Below are positions 26,701-38,700 of a stretch of DNA of 64,000 nt, one piece after another (within the stretch, counting starts at the first letter, position 1; each line of letters begins with the position of its first letter). Source of the DNA: Lycocorax pyrrhopterus obiensis. Taxonomy: Eukaryota > Chordata > Aves > Passeriformes > Paradisaeidae. Position numbers and translations under genes: made by a program. Under the pieces are notes generated by a model that saw only the letters and a list, made by a program, of their open reading frames with translations, was not told where the DNA came from and made no database searches. The stretch lies in assembly GCA_014706295.1 (NCBI GenBank), contig JACSVZ010000007.1:60216975-60280974 (forward strand), in the 5' to 3' direction.

Positions 26701-29700
26701 ATGCAGATGCACTCAGCTCCTTCTCATCAGTTCTTTGTATTTCTTGTGCTCAAAACTGACTTGTGGTTTTGCAGTTGGCAGAGCTGGGCACATCTTTTTG
26801 ATTTAATGTCTTACCCTCAGTCTATCCAGCTATTGCCAGGTTTTCTTGCTGTTTATATATTGATTTAGATTGTTGTGTTTCTTTTCCAGATTGTAGCTAT
26901 AAGGGGAATCAAGGTCCTTATTTTTTCAGCAGTTTTCAGGCCCTAAATCACAAGTTAGCCCCCTGGGACTTGGTCCCAACACTGTTCCCATCATAAAGCC
27001 AAGGAGATGTAGGTCTGGGGGGGATTTTTTTTTGACTGTTTAACTTGGATTCTCTCCCTTGACCAATAAGCTGGAACTGCTCATCTGGAAGGGTAATCAG
27101 GTGCAAGGATGTAGAGTGGCACATCCCTTGATCAGGCACTAAGTGAATTACAGGATGTGAAATTTAAGTTATTTACTCCCCTTCCTTCTCGTAGTTAATT
27201 TTATTGCAAGGATGGGAGGGCATGTGGAAGTTGCTGAGATTCCTAGTTGTAAGCAAAGTTGCTGTCTGCTGATCTGGAGTGAGGGCTGTGTACAGACACT
27301 GAAGGGATAATTGGCAGAAATTGCTGATGGATGTCACTAGTAAACCACAACAAAAATATCTACTTTTTCTGCTTTCTGCTCTTGACAATAGTTAATCATA
27401 GTACAAGAGAAATGCTGTACGCCGTCACTGAGTCATTTGTTTTTCATTATAGTCTGAAAATCTTTTCCCCTAGGACAAAAAAAAAAAATTATTGTAACCT
27501 TCTCATCCCCTTCAAACATAAAAACTTCCAGAACAAGCAAATAATAAATGAACAAGGCATCACTCTGAACAGACATCTGTGCATTACTACTACACAGAGA
27601 CCACTGCAATGTTTAGATGGAGAACATTATCTCCAAATGCCTGAGACATGCTGAAAGGAATTTTCTTCACTGAGCAAGAGATGCATATTCCTCAAACCTG
27701 TGTAGCACGCTGCCAGCAAAGCGTGTTTGCTTGTTTTCTTGATTTTGCTTGGCTTTAGTAAATGTAATCATGACTTCATGTCCCTGGTCAAATTGCTGGT
27801 TCTGAACACATTTAAATTTGGGGAGAGTTTGCCCTTCAATTTTACTTCCCAGCTGTTGTCTTCAGGTTTGTCAGTGTGTGCCCAGACCACTGAGCTGGTT
27901 GTGCTGGCTTGCTGTGGGTTTACACCAGTGCAGGGAAGGGCAGAATTTGATTTTACAGGCAGTGGCTGGGATAAACTAAGCTATGGGTCTAGGTCACTGA
28001 TGGTGTTGCATACCCTGCTCCCAGCTGTGTGCTAACAGTAGCAAACAATCCAATTAAAGCTGTGGCTAATCCAACCTAATGAGGTTTTGTTGTAAAATGG
28101 ACAGAAGCAGCTCTCTTCACCTCTCCCAACAGCAGCACCACTCAACCCCCTTTTCCATGTGCATCCGATACTTCCCCGGCTGCAAAACCCACATCATCTC
28201 CTTGCTGTGCATCAATAAGGGCAGAATTTCACAGTGAGAGCCTCCAGCCCTCCCGATGGTGAGGTGGCTGCTCACGTGCAGCTCGTGCACAGGCTGTGGG
28301 GACGCTGGGCTCGTGGGCTGTGAGCAGGTCCGTCACCGCGGTGTCTGTTCGCTCCTGCAGGTGAGGGAACGTTGGCAATTCTTTCTCCAGGGCCCAATTT
28401 AGCAGGAACATTCAACTGACGTATTTTCCACAGCACACCAGACCCGCTCCTACCTCCATCCATCTGTCAAAGCCCAGCGATTGCTTCCGTGGCAGTGCAA
28501 TGGAGACGTCCTTTTGTCAGTGCAGAAGCAATGATAGATCAGGAGCTGAGATTTTGAGGACACAGTAAAATGAGTCTGTTTTAATACTGGATGAGTAAAA
28601 GGCAGATTGTAGGTGCCTTGAGTGGCCTTTTGGTGAAGCTGCTCTCTGTCCTGACTACAGTGGTAGCCAGAGGTGACCAGTGCTCTGCAGGGCTTTAGGA
28701 ATATAACACATAGAAATTGTTCAGCTCACTTCCATCACCTGTTTAATCATCGGTTTCATTGTGTAATCAAATAAAGAGAACATATTTTGGCGCATCCCAT
28801 CAAGCCAGGTGTTGCTGTCTCTAAATGAGCCAGCACTTTGTGTCAGTAATGCAGCGTCGTGAATGCACAGATGGCTCTTGGAAGGGAATTCAGTTACCTG
28901 TTTGAGAGGTTCTAAATTTCCATCAGGACAGTTGGATGAAAAAAGAAAAGAAAAAAACCCGATCAGTTCTGTGATGATCTGGCCATAGAATTTAGTTCCA
29001 GGACTGCATTTTTGTATTTCATGGATTATTCAACTGACAATCCATTTGATCCAGGACCAGAGGGAACGGCATGAAGCTGTGTCAGGGGAGGTTCAGGTGG
29101 ATATTAAGAAAAAGTTCTTCATGCAGAGGGTGGTTGGGAAGTGGTCACGGCACCAAGCCTGACAGAGCTCAAGGAGCATTGGGACAATGGTCACAGGCAC
29201 GTGGTGGGATTCCTGGGGCTGTCCTGTGCAAAGCCAGGAGCTGGACTCCATGATCTTTGTGGGTCCTTCCAACTCAGGATATTCTATGATTCACTTTTAG
29301 TAGCAACTGTGAGACCAGAAACATTGTCCAAATGAAATGCCATGGGTTGTTGTCATAGGTTACAATGTAAGATGTAACCAAGAGTATGTATTCCATCACC
29401 ATCTGTTAAAAGCAGGTGGGGCAGTGTTCTTTGTCTCTTCCCTGACACATCCCTGATAACTCCCTCTGGAGAGAAATCTTCTGCTAATGGGCCATCTAAC
29501 CTCACTGCATGACTCATAAAATTACATCATCCCATTGTGAGACGCTCCGCCCAGGGGCAGCAACCAAGCATTCCCACCTGGATATAATCTGAGGTTTGGA
29601 ACACCACAGGCAGCCCTTACCTACTGGATTCCCAGAGGACAAGAGCTACATGACCACCACTGGACCTTCAGAGGAAGACCAGACCCTTCTACAGGATCAC

Positions 29701-32700
29701 CACTTCAGCAGAACCGTATCTATCACTTCAAAGAGGATGCAGCCACCCCTTAATGGGACTGCGACCACCACCCTGCCCAGCAGGGTGTCAGGTCATATCC
29801 TGACTCTGTCAGGTTAAGCCAGTGTTTCTGTGTTATTGCCTTGTTATATACATTAGTAAAGAACTGTTATTCCTATTTCTCATACCTTTGCCTGAAAGCC
29901 CCTTAATTTCAAAAATATAATAGTTCAGAAGGAAGAGGGTTACATTTTCCATTCCAAGGGAGGCTCCTGCCTTCCTTAGCAGACCCCTGACTTTCAAACC
30001 AAGACAGGTGGTTTTTTTTATTCCAGGCAGTGCTGTCACATGCTAAAGATGTCATATACTTGAAGATGATCTGAAGAGAGTTGAGTTTGACCCTCAGAGT
30101 GTAATCCTTCTCTCCAAGCCACCTGGAAAATAGCGGAGGGATTTTCCTAGCCAAGGCGAGGACACGTTTTCTCACTGTGTGAGCTGCATCTGGAAACCCG
30201 TACATGGGCAGAAAGGCACAAGTCATGTATTGCATCTTTCAGAGGGGCAAGGGAGCTGTGCATTGTTTTCAGGTGGTTGGTGAAAATGCTTGTGAGGACC
30301 AGCATGTGCTGCTTCTTCCTGGCTTGAGTGGACACAATGGCAGCAGCAGATGGTGGTCACCTCCTCCCCCAGCTGGGACTCAGAATGGTGTTTAAAAACA
30401 TGGAAAAGCTGGACTTGAGTGATATTAATCACGTGGTTTAGGTTAGTCACAAGCATAATTACCTTGCTAAATCGAAGTACACTGGGATATGTGTATAATA
30501 ATTAATGCAAGATGGGGACAGACTTTGTCAGAGTCATGGGGAAAGCTGTGTGTTTCCCCTGCTGGTTTCCCTTTGGTCGCCATGTGCAGAGAAATGGCCT
30601 TACTTCTTAAGCTATAAAGCATCTACATTTGCAGGGCAAGGAAACAGATTTGCTGAAACAGATTAATAAAGTAAAAGTAATCGTAAAAAAATGAGAAAGA
30701 GCATGGATTTGTTTTCATCCAATAATGAAAAGTAATCCAGGTGGATTTGGTGCATTAAGATGTGCTGGATACAATCATGTGTGGTTCTTTCCAGTTCTCC
30801 CTTTCCTCTTTGGTCAATCTCATTGGCAGAGTCTTGTTTTGACACTCGGTTACAACCTCCAAGGAACACTTCTAGCAGCAAGATCTGACAGTCTGACAAG
30901 GTTATTCCTGTTTGTTTTTTCCCAATCTCTTCCAGTAGCATTCTCTTAAGATAGCAAAGGATGCCCAAAACGTATATTCGTTCTCAGCCTGTGGTTCATG
31001 CCTGCTAAAGCCACAAACTGTGTAAAAAGTCCCACCCCATGTTGACATCTCTGCTCGGTGTGGTTTAGGGCCAGGCTGGATGAGGCTTTGAGCACCCTGG
31101 TCCAGTGAAAGATGTTCCTGTCCATGGCAGGGGGTTGGAACTGGATGATCTTAAGTTCTTTTCCAACCCAAACCATTCTATGATTCTGTTATTCCATGTA
31201 TGGAAGTTCAGTGGAAAACGCTGCTCTTGATCCCTCCAAATTTGGAGGGTCTTAGTGGATCCCTCCTCAAGAGCTGAGAGTTGTGGAGTTAGACAAAGAA
31301 CCAGAGTTCCATGAGCTCTGCCTTCCCTTCCTCTCCACTGGGGTAACACTGCCCACCCAGGAGGTTTCATTGCTCAGCTGTGCAAATGGTGATTTGTTGT
31401 CGCTGCTGCTGGCTCCAGGTTTGGAAAGTGAGCCCAGCATTATCTTTTCACCCTCCCCGTCAACAGATATCCTTAAAATATGTTCAGATTGAGCAGCATT
31501 AGGTGTCCCAGGCTTTCTAGCTGTAACAATGAAATATTGACAAATGGCTGTGCTGTCTGATTGCTTCAGATATAAGGGAAGAAGAGTTCAGTAAATCAAG
31601 CGGTGACTTTCGATTTAATGCAATCTCTTGAATTACAGTTTTGGTCTCACCTGCTGGGTTTGTCAATGCGCAAGAGAAGATTCATGCTGCTCTGTTGTAC
31701 CAGATACAAATAACTCAGAGCTCCTTTTGCATGTGAGGAAAAATAGGCTTCCATCAAATTTTGGTTGCAGGTCACCTGCTAGACTTCTGCTGAGTATAAT
31801 GCGAATCTTGTTCCGAAATGAATCGGAATTGAGACATAACGTGTGTCTTTCAACATAAAGGAATCTTTTTAAATGATGAACATCAAAACGAGGAGTGATT
31901 TGGAGCCAGTCACCTCAGTGGCTTCTTCTCCAAGGACAGGCAGTCAGCGAATACTTCCTGAAAATAAAACCTCTTTAAGCTGTGGACCCGAAAAATCAGA
32001 AATGCCTTTTTGAATGTTTCACCCCAAAAGCAGTGATTGGCTTAGCCTCATGGAGGCTGGGACTAATTTTCAGATGACAAATGAAGGTGTAACTTGCAAG
32101 AGTAAGTCGTGAGATGTTTACTAAGTCTTATGAAGTAGATGATGTTATTCTTGTTTGGCCAGTGGGAGAGGTAGCTCTTGGAGTTTTGAAATAAGTGGAA
32201 CAAAGTCATGCAGGGAGTTGTGTGGCTGCTAGATCATTATTTTCTCCATTAAAAAGTAAATATGTGAAAGTGAACGGCTTTTTAAAGATCTGAAAACATC
32301 CAGTAGGCTCTAGAAAGCTCTTTACAAAGTAATGCTCACCAAAAATTGAGGAGAGGCAACACAGTATGTTGCTTGCTTCTCAACATGTAGGTCTTAATTT
32401 TTCAAAGTGGGTTTGTGGGTCTGCTGTCACAGAGTGTGGGTTGTTTACTGCATTGACTGGATGTGTAGGACTTCATGGTCAGTTGGAATCGAAACTTGGG
32501 TGTCCCCCTTGAGTCAGAGTTCCTTCATACTGGACAGAGAAGAAAGGGAAGAGCATCTTGAGAAAGGTCGTGTGGAGGGGGTCATCTGCTGATTCAGTCA
32601 CTTGTCTACTTGGTGGGTAAAAATTAACCTTGCAGGCTCTAAATAGGCTGAGAGATTATTTTTCTTCTGTATAATTCCATATTTTATACATCGATCTTTG

Positions 32701-35700
32701 TTAGACTTGGTGAACCCAACACAGCTTTAAGTCCATGGAAGATTGTATGAACTCTCTGGCAAGAGTCCTGTCTCAATTCTTGAGTCTTGGATACAGCCCT
32801 TGCTTTGGAATATACTTTCAAGTAGTAGTTGGGTTTGTTGTTTTTTGCTCAAAGTGTACTGGAATGGCTCATGTTGCAACAAACTGTGTCCCCCTTTGGG
32901 ATTTCTGCCACAGTTGTTGCACATGTGGCACCTTACACATGGGGTTTGTGTCTATTTTTGTATTCTTTTCAATATGAAATAGTTGGGATTATCATAAAAA
33001 ATCCTTCCAAGTCGTGGCAAGGTCAGTGGCTGCTCTGGGTACGGGTACATTCCACAAGTTTAGGTGAGATGGTCGCCAGTTGAAGTAGCAGCTGCAAAAC
33101 AAGCGGTGGGTGATCTCAGCAGGCCATGAACACACATTTATGCTTGCCAAAATGGCCTGTCATCCTGACTTTCTGCTGGAGAAGAAGACTCTCTTGTGCT
33201 GCTCATGTGTTGACCTCTTACAGAGACACCTTCAGTAAATTTGGGAGTCCATGCACGATCGATCACCAGTCACACTGATGGATTCCAGCACTGCACTCCT
33301 TGCTGTTGTTTCCTGATTCTTCATCCAGCCCTTCAAGCTCTTGCTAATTATATATGGTGTCCTACTCACTGGAAGATTTTTCATCTGGTACCACTGGTAT
33401 TTCTGGGACCTGGGTCTTCTCTGTCACCTCGTGCCTCTGTCCAGCCTCCATGGGAAATGTCTCATCTTGGAGTTGTCTGCATGTAGCAGAGGAAGAGAAA
33501 GCAACTTCTCTGAAGATGTGGAGATTCTGATTTAGTGTCTGTAAAGGCTTAAAATTGGCATCTTCAATCCTGTAGCAGAAATCTTCATCCAAAAGACCTG
33601 TGAGTGACCACGGCTTCATTTCATACAAGAGTCCCAAGGATCATTCTGGAGTGTGGAAGGAGGAAGCTCTTCTCTCTAGAGGTTCCCGGCACTGAGGGAG
33701 GCAGTGGTTCCTCAACCCTCCTTCCCACCCTAAGGGGGAATGGTGACCTCTCCTTTGGCCTGATTCAGTGTCAGTGCTCAGGAAGGGGCCCACGTGAGTA
33801 CAAATTCCTTTGACTGTGCAGACCCTATGGACGGAGCCGTGGGGCTGAGAATACACTGCAGCATGGGGCTCTCATTTCTTCAGGGGGAAGACTGGTTTTC
33901 ATGCAGCACCTTTTTATCTGTAAGGGGGGAGAGAGTTAAGTATTTATTTACTCACTTATTTGCTTTATCCTGAGCAGAGCTGAAACCTGCATTTTTGCTG
34001 TGCGCTTCCTTTTGTATGCATTTCACTGCCAGCCTGTTTGAAAGCCCCACGTTCCTCCAGGGACTTTCCAGCCAAAACTGATGCAAACTCTTTCTTCTCA
34101 GGTGCCTCACGATCATCTGTCATCCAATGCAAGCCAGGAGGCAACTGCCCCAGCAGACACAGAGGCATGACTAGGCAGCTCTCCCCTCTATCTGTTGCTG
34201 AAGATTCTGCTGCTCCCATTCTTGAGCTGCAGAATCGAAGTCCCTCGGGAATCTGTCGGCACAGCAGAGTCGAGAGGCAGAGCAGATCAGGTAGGAACCA
34301 CGTGCCTGCCAGAGGCCTCTTCCCTCTGTCTCCGGAGAGATGGGGCAGGGCCCGAGCATGCTGACGTTTGGTTTGCGGTGCTGCGAGCAGCAGAGCCTCG
34401 TGCAGCTCCTTCCCGAGCCCGGGGGTGAGGCGGGAAGGCGGCACGGCCGGGAGGAGAAGCCTGGGACTCGCAGGTACATGACGTGCGTTAGGTCCCCGGC
34501 ACAGCGTGAGGCACGGAAGATCCTCAGAGCTGGTCAGCCCTAGCACACGGTTAGGTTTCACAGAGTGGTTGTGTCTCCTCAGCTTCAGCCTGGCCACAGA
34601 CCAGGGCCTCTAAGAGTTCCTTCTCAAAGACAGTGACAACCTCAGCTTGCCCCACGGATGGTCTGATGAAGAGGAAGAGAAGGAGCAGCAGGTGGAAGGA
34701 TTTCTAGGGAAGACCATCACAGTTCAGAGCATCGGTCAGCTGCACGCCAGGGCTTCCATCACCCGCTTCACTGCAGAAGTTTAGCTCAAATGAACCTGTA
34801 GGTGTGGTGAACGCTGGCCTCTTCACCACGGTGTCCATCCAGCAGCTGCAGGGATGGGATGGGAGCAGTTACAATGTGCAGCCACGGGCCTGTGAGTCTG
34901 CTAAACCACACTGTTGAGGAGGAGAGACTTTGAATGGCTGAAGTAATTTAACTGTCCAGGTTTTTTGGAAGGAAATAATTTAATTGCCCAAGTTCTTTGG
35001 AAGACTGCCTGTGTAGATACTGAGAGCTAAAAGGGGAGGAAGAACAGGTCGGATCTCCCTTGCACACTGGATTTGGGGGAGCTGAACCTTCCTCTTGTCA
35101 CTTCACCACCGATGGCAGCAGGAGTCCTTCTCGTGTTGGAAAACAGAGGGATCTCGTACTCCAGGAGTACTCTCTTGATGGAAGGCCTCAGAGGAGTATT
35201 GGAGGTGATCATTGCTGCAAGGAGAGGATGCAGCATCTTGCAGTTAAGATCATAGCCGAGATACCAGAAAACCAAATCTCATTTTTCAGATATCAGGCTG
35301 ACATAACTTTGTGTGCTGGCACTAAGGTACATCCAAAACCAGTACCCATCTTCTCCAAGAAAGGGCTCTAGGCCACTTGAGTAGTGCCTGGACATCATAC
35401 TCTTCTAGCGTTTACTTTGCATTTATTAATTTCCCTTTTTATCCTGATCTTCCCTTCCTCATCAGAGAAGTCTAACTAGGACTGACCCTATAGGTAAACA
35501 AATAAAACAATACAATTTTCTAGGGTGTAGTTGCCAAATAGCCAAAAGAGTTCCAATGAGAAGCTGTAGGTTTTGATTTTCCTCATCTCACTCTTCTGAA
35601 AACTGAAAGAAAGAGGCTTTTCTGTGACCATCTTGTCAGTAAGAATTGCACTGTGGACCAAAGGACCGTGCAGGGCTGTTTCTGCTCACTGCCTTCCACT

Positions 35701-38700
35701 CACTTTGCCACTGGCCAGTGCCATCTCCTCGTGTCACCTGCTGTGTGATCTGCATTCTTCCCTGTCCTTTCATCCTCGCCGAGTCCTCAGCTTGTTTCTG
35801 TGCTCTTCCCAGGATAAGTCTCTTGGTTTGTTCGAGTCCCATGTAAAAGCAGACCCCAAGGACTTCTGCTACCTTGCCAATTGTAAAGTGCTGTTTCCCA
35901 GCCACTTTGGCTGATCAGTTTGTTTTCTCCTCATTATCATTTGGTGTCTAAACACAAGTGCTTGCTCCAGCCCCAGCTTCATTACTTGGAAGTCCCTAAA
36001 TCTCTTTAGTAGGAACCGTGTGCCTGCTCACTCTGTGCCTTCTAGTTCAAGCCCTGTCATTATTTTGAAAGATATTTCTTATCTTGGCCTTTTGATTCTT
36101 TGCCCAGGAACGAGGTGTGCACATCCCATGGATTTTGAAAGCAGCTGTCAAGCTACCCTGTCACTGGAATCAATCACAATTTCACTTAAGTTAATTGTAA
36201 ATATCTGGTCTAGAGTTGAGTGCCTCCAGTGGGCTTAGATGTAGATGGAGATACGTGAGGATGGAATGATCTCCCCTCTCACTCCACCTTTCCATTACCA
36301 TTAAATATAAAGGGGCCCCAGACAACATATTTATCTTGAATACTCAATTATTTGCTAACTACATCACATGGGATGAATCCCGCTGATTAAACATTTAGAG
36401 CAACTCCTCAGTGTACATTTATTTCTGAAAACTTACACAGGACTTTAAATCCAAGGTGGGTCTTGCAACAAGTGTGTGTTTCTGTGACTTTCCCTGGCAT
36501 TCAGACCTGGGACTGCAACATCCAAGTCAAATGCTGATGGTAGTGTCATGCCTAGTGCAATTGCATCATTATTTTGTAATTGAAAAATAGAAAGCATGGC
36601 CAAAAGTGCTTTATTCTTCTGTCGTTGTGTGATTATTTTAAGTGGTAGCTGAAAAAGGACTAATTGCATGGTAGTTTTACTTAGCAGGAAGACCTGCAAG
36701 TCAATGCTACTATAATATGTTCTTTTTAAGCCATTCTAACTTGCAAATAAACTGTGATTTACCTTTCAATAGATGTCAGTCATTATTAGTACCATAAAAA
36801 TACCTATTTTCTCTCAGCAGCCAAGGAGAATGCTAAAAGGATGCTTGCCTTTTCAGACCTGTGGCTGATTATCCTCTGCATGTTTTTAATAAACCTGTAA
36901 TTTTATTTAAATTCTTGATTCACCACTAAACAATGGAGCCACCGAATACAGATTATTTTTAGGAAAAAACCACATCACACAATTACAACTACAAAAAGCT
37001 CCATGTCCTAGTTAGGAGAATTTTTGACTGCAAATGCACTCCCTGCTATGATAAATCTTTTTTTATGTGTAATGTTGGTTTATAGTAATAGCTTGGAACC
37101 CAGTCTGACATTTCTTTATGGCTGTAGCAAAAGCATTAATGTAGAAGGAAGCTAAACCTGAGTGTGAAAGGATACCTCTGTCACATAAAAGCTGAATATT
37201 GGACAGTGTATGCTCTCACTCAGTGCATCTGTAACTTCTCTCAAAATCATGTTGTTTCTTCTATACATCCCATCATGTATTCATGTGACTGATAATTGAT
37301 AGGAGTAGTTAAGAATAGCTTCAGGCCATGATTTTTTGAAGATTTTTCCCTGTTTCTTCTACCAAACTGGTGTGATGTGGTCAAACAGGGTGAATGGTTG
37401 GAGCTCAGTGCTGCTCCCAGGACAGCAGTGTTACTTCTCCTTGTTTTCACCTGGGATCTAGGAAACCAAAATAGGGATCATGGGTTGCATCTCTGGGAGA
37501 TGGGTCTGGAGAGCAAGTCACCAATCAGTGAAATTAAATTCTCCCCACTTGTGGAAGGAAATCTGCACTTGGGTCTGAAAACCACTGTGCTAAAATGGGA
37601 AATGCCAACTCTCCGGTCGCTCCTTGTTTATGTGCAGAGGTTTATTTCTAGGCGTGCCAAGCTTCACTTTTGTCCAGCTTCCTTTGTTCACTTCAAAAAT
37701 GTAAGTACACCAACCTGACTGCAAAGAGCCTTTCTCTGCTTGGGTACATAAAACCACCAAACTGTTTCTTTTTTTCCCCATCCCAGCTTGCAAATAAAAA
37801 AGTGATTCTGGAGTTAAAAGTCTTGAGGAATGAGAACTTGTTCCTGTCTCCAGACCTACAGGCTCAGAGAGCTCTTCTGCTGCTTACATGCACAGTAATT
37901 GACTCTATAATGTCCTTGGTTCCAAGGGATATATTTTTATTCTGGAGGTTTGCTGGCAGAAGGAATGAAGGGCTGATAAAGCAAATAGTGACAACAGCTT
38001 ATTTGTAATACCGTTACCTCAGCCCTCGATGTTGTGTTTGTGTTTGGTTCTGCCTCCTTGAAGTGACAGGGATGGTATTATTAAAATACTTTTGTGCAGG
38101 ATTCTAGTATTTATGGGACATAGAGGAGTTACAGGGAGAAGGCAAGGGATGATTTGTGACTTGGACCAGAACGGGAGGTTTTGCCAAGCGTTGTTTTGAA
38201 TGCATTCATTACAGGTACAACTCTCTATTCTTCCTTTTTTTTTTCAGGAGAAGAAGGAACACAAACGCACACAGAGAGCAGCAGCCAAGAAGCTGAAAGA
38301 CAGACACGATGCCAGTCTTGCACATCCACATTTCTCAAGCTAATCTGGAGATTCCTGATCATTTTGTCCGTCTCTTCCTCCTGGGTTGGGACCACGCAGT
38401 TTGTCAAAATCACGTTTGAGACCTTTGACTGTCCCTTTTTCATGACTTGGTTCTCAACAAACTGGAACATTATGATTTTTCCCATTTATTATTCCGGGCA
38501 CCTTGCAACTGCGCAGGAAAAGCAGTCTCCAATCAAAAAATTCAGGTAGGCTTTATCGTGGCAGTATCCCTTTAAACAACCTCATTCCTGAGGGCTGAGC
38601 TCAGATCACTGTTGTGCTCAGTTCCACCCGTGGTGCCAGGAGGCAGAATAAAGGTCACGCTGCAGAAAACCTCATTCATAAATAGCTCCCAGGAGGCTGA

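Larger units (their letters stand above)
20796..38247 (+). other. SLC35F4: SLC35F4 intron 1 (17.5 kb)
   Basis: The donor is GTAAATG and the acceptor lies after a long T-rich tract ending CAG. The intron contains a (TG)n microsatellite, CR1 fragments near 26.0, 29.1 and 31.1 kb, a probable solo LTR at 29351-30006, and an unidentified protein-like island near 34.6-34.9 kb. The 36.2-37.3 kb part is AT-rich and free of recognised repeats. No other gene was recognised on either strand; the remaining open frames look like chance frames. Confidence 0.8.

Noticed and set aside
33362..33637. 91-codon minus-strand frame that reads like ordinary protein
   Set aside because: Considered as a pseudogene, but I could not extend it in either direction or name a parent; the frame does not connect to the neighbouring minus-strand open frame at 32727-32924.
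33965..34597. 210-codon open frame on the minus strand
   Set aside because: No recognisable domain, no splice context, and overlapping open frames on the other strand; treated as chance in GC-rich DNA.
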